Shown: positions 1 to 5,789 of the stretch, piece after piece | Position numbering within the stretch: position 1 is the first letter of the stretch | How the letters are laid out: each line of letters begins with the position of its first letter | Assembly (NCBI GenBank): GCA_012798025.1 | Contig: JAAZNX010000174.1 | Coordinates: forward strand, 1-6,810 | DNA from: Methanothrix sp. | Lineage (GTDB): Archaea > Halobacteriota > Methanosarcinia > Methanotrichales > Methanotrichaceae | DNA: 6,810 nucleotides | Direction of reading: 5' to 3' | Made by a program: the position numbers and the translations under genes | Notes under the pieces: generated by a model | Databases searched by the model: none | Seen by the model: only the letters and a program-made list of their open reading frames with translations | Told to the model about the DNA's origin: nothing

Positions 1-42
1 TGCTTGTCCAGCATCTGATCCTGCTTGTCCAGCATCTGATCC
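1..42 (-). repeat. Exact 21-base tandem repeat encoding a heptad
   Basis: Two perfect copies of a 21-base unit lie at 1-21 and 22-42, and a diverged partial copy follows at about 43-53. Each unit is seven codons, reading KQDQMLD on the minus strand, so the repeat lengthens the coiled coil of the acylphosphatase protein by whole heptads without changing frame. The array touches the window edge and may contain more copies beyond it. Confidence 0.85.
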
Positions 43-434
43 TGCTTTTGAATCATCACGTCCATCTTTCCGCCGAGGTTGTTGTTCATGCTATTGACTG
101 CTAAGATGAGCTCCTTCAGATGATCTGCTGCAGTATCCAGCCTGGAATCTGTCTCTCCAGGTCCCACAACCTTGTAGAAGTTGGCGAAGTCTCCTTTGGG
201 CTCAGAATAGTCCTTTTCGATTAAGGAGACTTTTATCAGAGTGTTCTTGATGTCGATAGCTTCTTCAAACCACTTCAGCTTATCGTCATCGCCCTCGGCC
301 ATGATCTTCACACGTCCGTCATCAAGATTCTCGACTGTTCCCTTCAGACCGAGGGCTCGGGCAATATCGATGATCCGGGCTCTGTATCCGGTCCTCTGGA
401 CCTGGCCAGAGACGTAAGCTGTAAGCCTCTTCAT
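1..434 (-). CDS. Acylphosphatase domain protein with C-terminal coiled-coil extension (3' end outside window)
   Basis: The first 144 codons of this gene are visible; it runs off the left edge. Residues 1-90 form an acylphosphatase domain, a family that hydrolyses the carboxyl-phosphate bond of acyl phosphates. The strand-loop start SGQVQRTGYR supplies the catalytic Arg (Arg18), and the later VENLDDGRV supplies the substrate-binding Asn (Asn36). The phosphate loop is not canonical: the usual VQGVxFR is VQRTGYR, a variant I associate with methanogen homologues. Family members are normally about 90 residues. This one continues with a polar helical stretch (about 96-123), then Met/Gln/Asp/Lys heptads (KQDQMLD) that look like a coiled coil and may mediate oligomerisation. 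The ATG at 434 is the first start after an in-frame TAA 10 codons upstream, with no strong Shine-Dalgarno. It sits 95 bases downstream of the operon and is probably functionally separate. The domain call is confident; the substrate is unknown. Confidence 0.85.
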   Translation of the reverse strand, partial: MKRLTAYVSGQVQRTGYRARIIDIARALGLKGTVENLDDGRVKIMAEGDDDKLKWFEEAIDIKNTLIKVSLIEKDYSEPKGDFANFYKVVGPGETDSRLDTAADHLKELILAVNSMNNNLGGKMDVMIQKQDQMLDKQDQMLDK

Positions 435-509
435 CTGGTTGACTCTTGTTGCTCTTCGTATTTGGGCTTATCGTCATCAGTTTGACCCAATATCACAGAC
501 GATGAATCA

Positions 510-524
510 AAATAGTATCTTTCG
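510..524 (-). promoter_or_regulatory. Possible weak archaeal promoter (BRE/TATA-like) for the acylphosphatase gene
   Basis: On the minus strand, a GCGAAA element resembling a TFB recognition element is followed by an AT-rich GATACTATT. It lies about 80 bases before the acylphosphatase start. A TATA box here would put the transcript start near 485-490 with a leader of about 55 bases. The match to the archaeal TATA consensus is poor, and read-through from the upstream operon is equally possible. Confidence 0.2.
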
Positions 525-529
525 CCACC

Positions 530-949
530 CTAGGGAATCTTCCTGGTTCTTCCCAGCACTATCTGCTTCGTTGCCCGCTCTGCCTCGATATTGCGCCTGC
601 ACACTGGGCAGATCCAGATCCAGTCAAGGCCTGTCGAATCCTTCTGCAATTTTTCGGGCAGGATCGACTCAATCCTCTTCAGCATGGGCTCTGTGGCATA
701 TCGAGCGCCACATATCTTGCAGGCCACAAGATCGAAAGAAATCGTCGGCTCTTCGCCTGCCTGATCGAACGGAACCAGCGTGAGCGCCTTGGCCGGGCAA
801 AACTCGACGCACAGATCGCACTCTTCCTTGCACTTCTTCCAGTGAATTGACCTCGTCTCAGGTGTTTCTTCGCGGGTGATGTTCTGGTTTGGACAAACAT
901 TGGTGCATGAGAAGCAGCCCAGACATTTGATCACATCGACTTTGATCAT
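530..949 (-). CDS. HycF-like 4Fe-4S ferredoxin with C-terminal Cys ribbon
   Basis: A small soluble electron carrier of 139 residues and the last gene of the operon. Cluster motif I is C9-x2-C12-x2-C15-x3-C19P. Motif II is C40-x3-C44-x2-C47-x3-C51P, one residue longer than usual between its first two Cys. Beyond the ferredoxin half, paired cysteines C77-x2-C80 and C114-x2-CR form a zinc-ribbon-like C-terminal domain resembling the tail of E. coli HycF/HyfH, subunits of formate hydrogenlyase. It has no signal peptide or membrane segment. It starts 3 bases after the preceding ferredoxin gene, with GGGAG at 957-961, 7 bases before the ATG. Placed after an FdhF-like enzyme and a HycB-like ferredoxin, it probably passes electrons between the formate dehydrogenase module and a partner, which I infer to be the operon's glutamate synthase. 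The fold is confident; the partner is not. Confidence 0.85.
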   Translation of the reverse strand: MIKVDVIKCLGCFSCTNVCPNQNITREETPETRSIHWKKCKEECDLCVEFCPAKALTLVPFDQAGEEPTISFDLVACKICGARYATEPMLKRIESILPEKLQKDSTGLDWIWICPVCRRNIEAERATKQIVLGRTRKIP

Positions 950-952
950 CTT

Positions 953-1384
953 CTATCTCCCTCGTGCCACTGCCATGGCAGCCCTGGCGCGAGCCCTGCT
1001 GGAGGCAAGCTCGAAATCGGTGCTCAGCGCGTTGGCAGGACAGCTAATGATGCATGTGGGAGTCTCTCGTCCAGCGCACAGGTCGCACTTGTGCGCTATC
1101 TTGTCCGACCAAACCACGCCGAACGGGCAGGCCAGTTGGCACAGCCCGCAGCCTGTGCACTTCTCGACGTCGAAAGCAGTGCGCTCTGCATCCTTGTAAA
1201 GCGCTCCCGTGTAGCATGCTATGGTACAGGTCGCTTCCTCGCAGTGGTGGCAGAAGATGGGAACAGAGGCATGGTCTCCTGCCATATGCACATTCACGTG
1301 CCCTTTGCCACCATGCACACGTTTGCATGCTACCTCACACGACCTGCAACCTATGCATCTGCTGATGTCAACGTAAACCGGCAT
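953..1384 (-). CDS. Four-cluster 4Fe-4S ferredoxin, HycB/CooF/FdnH type (formate dehydrogenase electron-transfer subunit)
   Basis: This 143-residue protein carries 16 cysteines in four sets: C10/13/16/20, C45/48/53/57, C76/79/82/86 and C100/103/111/115. That is the pattern of the beta subunits that wire molybdopterin oxidoreductases (HycB, FdnH, DmsB) and CO dehydrogenase (CooF). It should hold four 4Fe-4S clusters and take electrons from the FdhA-like subunit encoded immediately upstream. There is no twin-Arg signal and no C-terminal anchor helix, so it is cytoplasmic, unlike FdnH. The last 19 residues are Arg/Ala-rich and positively charged, perhaps for docking. The ATG abuts the fdhA stop codon (TAAATG) and has a very strong ribosome-binding site inside the end of fdhA, so the two products are probably made in a fixed ratio. 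The family assignment is firm. Confidence 0.93.
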   Translation of the reverse strand: MPVYVDISRCIGCRSCEVACKRVHGGKGHVNVHMAGDHASVPIFCHHCEEATCTIACYTGALYKDAERTAFDVEKCTGCGLCQLACPFGVVWSDKIAHKCDLCAGRETPTCIISCPANALSTDFELASSRARARAAMAVARGR

Positions 1385-3418
1385 TTAATCCCCCCTGGAG
1401 ATCTTACAGGCAGAGACCTTGAACTCAGGTATCTTGGCCTCAGGGTCTGTTGCCTCTGTGGTGAGCATGTTCGTTCCTGGGAAGTGGAAGGGCATGAACA
1501 CAACCCCCTTCTTCACCCGGTCTGTGAGGCGCGCACGAGCTGTAGTTCCGCCACGCGGCGAGGTTATACTCACTTCATCGCCATCTGCGATCCTGAGCTT
1601 GGCGGCGTCCTGAGTGTTGATCTCGACGAACAGTTCCGGCTCGCGTTCAATTAGCGAGGGACTGCGGCGGGTCATAGACCCTGCATTGTGGTGCACAGCC
1701 ACGCGGCCTGTGGTCAGGATAAATGGATACTCCCAGCTCGCCTCCTCCGCTGCTGGCCTGTATCGCACTGGCACGATGGCCGCCCGACCATCTTGGAGCT
1801 TGAAGCCCTGTGTGTGCAGGATGGGCGTGCCAGGATGATCCGGATTCGGGCAGGGCCAGACAAGTCCAGGCCCATTCAGGCGCTCCCTGAGAATGCCGCC
1901 GTACTGGGGCACTAGTTGGTTGATCTCCGAGAGCACCGATGCTGCATCAGGATAGTTGAACTTCAGCCCCAGGCTATTGGCAAGCGCGCATACTATTTCC
2001 AGATCCGACCTGGCCTCTCCCGGCGGCTCTATGGCCTTGCAGCTCCACTGCACGCGCCTCTCAGTGCTGGTGTAGGTACCCTCTTTCTCAGCCCAAGCCG
2101 ATGCAGGCAAAACGACATCCGCCAGTTGTGCAGTTGCTGTCATGAATATGTCCTGCACCACGAGGAAATCCAGCTTTTCCAGGGCATCTCTGGTGTAGCT
2201 GCTGCTGGGATCTGAGTTGGCAGGGTCCTCGCCCACTATGTACATTGCCCTGATCTCGCTCCTGGCAGCAGCGTCAATCATCTCAGTGGCAGTGAGCCCC
2301 CTGCCCACAGGGAGGTCTAATCCCCAGGCATGAGAGAAGAGCTTGGCTGTCTTTGGATCATCAGCTCTTCTGTATCCGGGATAAAATTCTGCCAAGGCTC
2401 CCATGTCACACGCTCCCTGCACATTGTTCTGGCCTCTCAAGGGCATGACTCCAGTGCCCTGCCTTCCCAGTTGCCCGCAGATCAAAGCCAAGTTAGCGAT
2501 AGCCTGAACGTTATCAGTGCCCGTGCTGTGCTGCGTGATGCCCATGGAATAGAGGATGCTAGATGCAGGTGAGATGGCATAAGCCCGTGCAGCCCTCACG
2601 ATGTCGCCCGCCAAAATGCCAGTTATCTCAGATACCTTTTCGGGTGTGTAGTCTTTGACAGCTTCCACCAGACCCTCATATCCGCGCGTCCACTTGCCGA
2701 TGTACTCGCTGTCTACCAGGCCCTCTTTGATTATCACATGGGTCATGCCACAGAGCAGTGCCACGTCCGTCCCAGGCTTTAGCTGCAAAAAGATGTCCGC
2801 CATCCACGCAGTATGCGTCATGCGTGGGTCGGCTACTATCACAACCGCGCCGGAATCCCTGGCCCGATGAATCCAGCGCGAGAGAATCGCATGGTTCTCG
2901 GCCAGATTCGACCCGATGATGAAGATGCACTTGGAGTTGGCAATGTCGGATATTGGATTGGTCATTCCTGCTGCCCCAAGGGTCCTGTTCAGGCCGACAA
3001 CAGATGGAGAGTGACAGAGCCGCGCGCAGTTGTCAATATTCCTCGACCCAAGGCAGCGGGCCATCTTTTCGATCAGGTAGTTCTCCTCATTTGTGCATTT
3101 GGATGAGGAGAGAAAGCCGACGCATTCCGGGCCGAACCTCTTGAGAGCTCCTCCAAGCCCCCTAGCGATCAGCTCCAGGGCCTCATTCCAAGATATCCTG
3201 GCCCAGCCGTCGCCCTTTCTCTTAAGGGGATGGTGCAGGCGATCGGGGTGGTAGAGGATCTCCAAAGCTGCGTTGCCTTTGGAGCAGAGAGCCCCCTCGC
3301 TGGCAGGGTGCTCCGGCATGTATTCAATTCCAGTGGCACGCTCCTTCTCGACTGAAATAAAAAATTGGCATCCTGCACCGCAGTATGGGCAGACCGTTGG
3401 AACAAGCACTTGTGGCAT
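1385..3418 (-). CDS. fdhA: Formate dehydrogenase catalytic (alpha) subunit, molybdopterin, Cys-type, FdhF-like
   Basis: A cytoplasmic bis-MGD enzyme of the DMSO reductase superfamily that should interconvert formate and CO2. Numbered from the chosen ATG (677 residues): CPYCGAGC with Cys45 binds one 4Fe-4S cluster (C10, C13, C17, C45), and Lys47 is the conserved Lys bridging cluster and cofactor. Cys135-His136 occupies the Sec140-His141 position of E. coli FdhF. Arg328 in RGQNNVQGACDMG matches the catalytic Arg333. This Cys/His/Arg set marks a formate dehydrogenase rather than a nitrate reductase. The C-terminal third (about 560-677) is the MGD-binding barrel domain. Length is close to FdhF (715). 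There is no Tat signal. The codon at 135 is TGT, so selenocysteine is not used. I prefer ATG 3418 to an in-frame TTG at 3430 because GAGG sits 6 bases before the ATG and overlaps the TTG. It follows the glutamate synthase genes by 21 bases. The F420-binding FdhB normally paired with methanogen FdhA is not in the window. Confidence 0.92.
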   Translation of the reverse strand: MPQVLVPTVCPYCGAGCQFFISVEKERATGIEYMPEHPASEGALCSKGNAALEILYHPDRLHHPLKRKGDGWARISWNEALELIARGLGGALKRFGPECVGFLSSSKCTNEENYLIEKMARCLGSRNIDNCARLCHSPSVVGLNRTLGAAGMTNPISDIANSKCIFIIGSNLAENHAILSRWIHRARDSGAVVIVADPRMTHTAWMADIFLQLKPGTDVALLCGMTHVIIKEGLVDSEYIGKWTRGYEGLVEAVKDYTPEKVSEITGILAGDIVRAARAYAISPASSILYSMGITQHSTGTDNVQAIANLALICGQLGRQGTGVMPLRGQNNVQGACDMGALAEFYPGYRRADDPKTAKLFSHAWGLDLPVGRGLTATEMIDAAARSEIRAMYIVGEDPANSDPSSSYTRDALEKLDFLVVQDIFMTATAQLADVVLPASAWAEKEGTYTSTERRVQWSCKAIEPPGEARSDLEIVCALANSLGLKFNYPDAASVLSEINQLVPQYGGILRERLNGPGLVWPCPNPDHPGTPILHTQGFKLQDGRAAIVPVRYRPAAEEASWEYPFILTTGRVAVHHNAGSMTRRSPSLIEREPELFVEINTQDAAKLRIADGDEVSITSPRGGTTARARLTDRVKKGVVFMPFHFPGTNMLTTEATDPEAKIPEFKVSACKISRGD
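1390..1396 (-). promoter_or_regulatory. Strong Shine-Dalgarno site embedded in the end of fdhA
   Basis: AGGGGGG on the minus strand ends 5 bases before the ATG of the four-cluster ferredoxin. It encodes part of the last codons of fdhA, followed by TAA and then directly by ATG. The layout suggests termination-reinitiation coupling of the two subunits. Confidence 0.7.
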
Positions 3419-3424
3419 CTTAAT

Positions 3425-3428
3425 CCTC
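3425..3428 (-). promoter_or_regulatory. Shine-Dalgarno site that decides the fdhA start
   Basis: GAGG on the minus strand lies 6 bases upstream of the ATG at 3418 and overlaps the alternative TTG start at 3430. No purine-rich site precedes the TTG at a suitable distance (the stretch is GATAAAAAAG). The ATG is therefore the likely start, and the four extra N-terminal residues of the longer reading are probably not translated. Confidence 0.65.
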
Positions 3429-3439
3429 AACTTTTTTAT

Positions 3440-4255
3440 CTAGTAGGCATAAAGCTTTCCGTATGGCCTCTTCGATCTAGGAGAGAGCCTCATGAATTCA
3501 TCTTTCAAGATCTCTTCTTTATTAAGCCCAAGCTCAGGAAAGCGTTCGATAAACTCGGAGACATAATGATCCACTATCTCCCTGTCGGCGCCGTCCAAGG
3601 AAGAGATCTCCACCTGGCTGCCAACCTGTGACTTGTCGACACGGCCGCGAAGATAGATCACACCACCATGCATGCCGGTGCCAAGAAAGTTGCCTTTATG
3701 CGATTTGCCACCCAAGCCCAGGAGTATGACGATTCCCCCGGCCATGTATTCTCCTAAAAAATCCTGAGATGTACCACCTATGACCAGAACTGGCCTCTTG
3801 TCTTCGTACTCCTTCATATGCAGAGCAGTTCTGTAGCCCACGCTCTCTCGCACGAAGATCTTTCCTCCGCGCATGGAAAATCCGAGCACGTCTCCAGCAC
3901 GACCCTCGATGACAACTTCCCCATCGTCCATGGTATTGCCCACGCCGTCCTGAGCATTTCCGTGCACGATAATCTTGTGGCCGAAAAGGAAGGCTGCCAG
4001 GTCATTTCCTGGTGTTCCGAATATCTCGATCTCAACCTTTCGGCGCTCTTGATTGTAGAGGCGAGTGCCGATGTACCTCTGACCGCATACGTTCCTTAGC
4101 GCGATCTTCTGCACGCCTGAGAGCATCAGATCCCTGAGGCGGTCGTTCAATTCCTTGGTCTCCATGTTAGTGGCATCAATCTCTGCCGTCTCTATTCTCT
4201 CCTCGCCTTTTGCCGTCTTTTTCATATGTGGATCTGCCAAATGGGCCCTCGCCAT
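3440..4255 (-). CDS. gltB3: Glutamate synthase GXGXG (beta-helix) subunit, archaeal split type (GltB domain 3)
   Basis: 271 residues corresponding to the C-terminal GXGXG domain of bacterial GltB, here a separate protein. Residues 1-30 are a charged, probably disordered leader. Glycine-punctuated beta-helix repeats run from about 74 to 215, including GTPGNDLAAFLFGHKI, GDVLGFSMRGGKIFV and a Gly-rich stretch near 165-200. The fold is non-catalytic: in GltB it packs between the amidotransferase and synthase domains and helps shape the ammonia path. A related domain ends formylmethanofuran dehydrogenase subunit C, but the position next to the other two glutamate synthase parts settles the assignment. 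The start is 7 bases after the upstream stop, with GGAGAGTGA across that stop serving as ribosome-binding site. ATGs at codons 11 and 31 are possible but lack such a site. The family is confident. Confidence 0.92.
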   Translation of the reverse strand: MARAHLADPHMKKTAKGEERIETAEIDATNMETKELNDRLRDLMLSGVQKIALRNVCGQRYIGTRLYNQERRKVEIEIFGTPGNDLAAFLFGHKIIVHGNAQDGVGNTMDDGEVVIEGRAGDVLGFSMRGGKIFVRESVGYRTALHMKEYEDKRPVLVIGGTSQDFLGEYMAGGIVILLGLGGKSHKGNFLGTGMHGGVIYLRGRVDKSQVGSQVEISSLDGADREIVDHYVSEFIERFPELGLNKEEILKDEFMRLSPRSKRPYGKLYAY

Positions 4256-4262
4256 TTTCTTT

Positions 4263-5777
4263 TCACTCTCCGGCTCCCTTTATTCCCAGTACCTCAAGCT
4301 CCCACTCGTACAGTCCCACGCCACGCAGATGATCGCGGTTACCGCGCAGGCTTTCCAGGGCATTGATTCCCATGCCGCCCAGCATCTCGCTGATCTCATG
4401 AGACCAGGCACAAATGAGATTTGAGAGGCGCAGTGAGGCTATGTCGACATTAAGCCTCCCAGAAAGACGCGGATCCTGGGTGCAAATTCCCCAGTTGCAT
4501 TTTCCTGTGTAGCACTTCTGACAGAGGTTGCAGCCCATTGCGATCAGCGCTGCTGAGCCGATATAGACAGCATCTGCACCAAGGGCAATGGCCTTGATTA
4601 CATCAGCGCTGCAGCGAATCCCGCCCGCCGCGATGATGGAGCATCGATTTCTTATGCCTTCTTTTCTCAGGCGCCCATCCAGGGATGATATGGCCAGCTC
4701 GATGGGTATTCCAACATTATCTCTGATCACTTTGGGCGCAGCACCCGTGCCGCCGCGCAGGCCGTCAATGGCGATGATATCCGCTCCAGCGCGTACAATG
4801 CCTGAGGCTATGGCTGCGAAGTTATGCACGGCTGCGATCTTGACAGATATCGGCTTCTCGTAATTGGTGGCCTCCTTCAGAGCATAGATGAGCATGGACA
4901 GGTCTTCGATGGAATAGATATCATGGTGAGGTGCCGGGGATATGGCATCAGTGCCAGTTGGAATCATCCTTGTGGCCGCAACCTCCGCAGAGACCTTTTC
5001 GCCTGGAAGGTGGCCTCCAATTCCTGGCTTCGCGCCCTGGCCGACCTTGATCTCCACAGCAGCAGCACAGTTCAGGTACTCAGCGTCAATGCCGAAGCGG
5101 CCTGAGGCCACCTGCACTATGGCGCACTTCCCAAATTGCTCTCTCATCTCCATGGGAAGGCCGCCTTCTCCAGTATTGAAGAACGTTCCTGATTTGCAGG
5201 CTGCTGTAGCAAGCGACCGAAAGGCGTTGTAGCTTATTGCTCCATAGGACATCGCCGAGAATAGGATAGGAGTTTCGACCGTCAGATTCGGGCTAAGCTT
5301 TGTCTCTATCTGCACGCTGTCGCCTTCTGATTTGATGTCCATGAAGTCTGGCTTGGCGCCGAGGAAGGTGCGAAGTTCCATGGGCTCACGCAGGGGATCG
5401 ATGGAGGGGTTGGTTACCTGTGAAGCATTGAGAACAATGTGGTCCCAGTAGATGCGGAAGGGCTTATCATTGCCACATCCTGTTAGGATCACGCCACCGG
5501 TCTCAGCCTGCTTCTTCAGGTCCTCCATCTTCTCGCGGGACCAGGAGGCGTTCTGTCGGTAAGGAGACTGTGTTGGCCGAACTTCGATGGCGTCCTTGGG
5601 GCAGAAGATTACACATCTCTGACAACCTGCGCACTTGTAGTCGTCCGATATCAACCGATCTTGAACCGGATCGTAGGTGTGAGTGCCGAAGGCGCATTGT
5701 CGCTCGCATCCTCGACACTGCCCGCACTTTGCTTCGTCCCTTATGATATGGAACTCGGGAAAGACGAATGATTTCAT
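4263..5777 (-). CDS. gltB2: Glutamate synthase FMN/Fe-S core subunit with N-terminal 2x[4Fe-4S] domain, archaeal type (GltB domain 2)
   Basis: 504 residues carrying the synthase site, where ammonia from glutamine and 2-oxoglutarate are reductively joined to glutamate on FMN. Residues 18-28 (C18/21/24/28) and 49-59 (C49/52/55/59) form a two-cluster ferredoxin domain absent from bacterial GltB. From about 110 the FMN-dependent TIM barrel follows: SAMSYGAIS (174-182), NTGEGG (201-206), GQGAKPGIGGHLPG (246-259), SPAPHHDIYSIEDL (280-293) and GGTGAAP (342-348). The C416/C422/C427 spacing matches the 3Fe-4S site of GltB, and two additional Cys (419, 432) lie within it. No NADPH- or FAD-binding domain and no gltD neighbour is visible, so electrons must come from a ferredoxin-like donor. 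The formate dehydrogenase module downstream is the obvious candidate. It starts 12 bases after the amidotransferase stop, with GAGG about 10 bases before the ATG. The family is certain; the donor is inferred. Confidence 0.95.
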   Translation of the reverse strand: MKSFVFPEFHIIRDEAKCGQCRGCERQCAFGTHTYDPVQDRLISDDYKCAGCQRCVIFCPKDAIEVRPTQSPYRQNASWSREKMEDLKKQAETGGVILTGCGNDKPFRIYWDHIVLNASQVTNPSIDPLREPMELRTFLGAKPDFMDIKSEGDSVQIETKLSPNLTVETPILFSAMSYGAISYNAFRSLATAACKSGTFFNTGEGGLPMEMREQFGKCAIVQVASGRFGIDAEYLNCAAAVEIKVGQGAKPGIGGHLPGEKVSAEVAATRMIPTGTDAISPAPHHDIYSIEDLSMLIYALKEATNYEKPISVKIAAVHNFAAIASGIVRAGADIIAIDGLRGGTGAAPKVIRDNVGIPIELAISSLDGRLRKEGIRNRCSIIAAGGIRCSADVIKAIALGADAVYIGSAALIAMGCNLCQKCYTGKCNWGICTQDPRLSGRLNVDIASLRLSNLICAWSHEISEMLGGMGINALESLRGNRDHLRGVGLYEWELEVLGIKGAGE

Positions 5778-5789
5778 CCTTTACCATCC

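Noticed and set aside
1..53. Possible CRISPR or non-coding direct-repeat array at the left edge
   Set aside because: The 21-base units are adjacent with no spacers and stay in the acylphosphatase reading frame as heptads, so this is a coding tandem repeat.
278..478. 13-base exact repeat GCTTATCGTCATC at 278-290 and 466-478
   Set aside because: A repeat of this length is expected by chance at a rate not far below one in a window this size. One copy is simply coding sequence, and there is no supporting structure.
466..507. Inverted repeat atcgtc/gacgat in the gap before the acylphosphatase gene, as a terminator or operator
   Set aside because: The stem is only 6 bases with a loop of over 20 bases and no following T-run, so it is too weak to call.
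1091..1654. Plus-strand open frame of 187 codons, and other plus-strand frames across the window
   Set aside because: They lie antisense to well-recognised minus-strand genes and show no recognisable domain. They are typical shadow frames of GC-rich coding sequence.
3011..3016. Selenocysteine at the formate dehydrogenase active site
   Set aside because: The codon is TGT (Cys) followed by CAC (His), with no in-frame TGA.
1385..3418. Nitrate reductase, or the formylmethanofuran dehydrogenase FwdB, as identity of the molybdopterin protein
   Set aside because: The Cys-His pair with the RGQNNVQGACDMG motif and the near full-length match to FdhF fit formate dehydrogenase. No fwd/fmd neighbours are present; the GXGXG subunit belongs with glutamate synthase.
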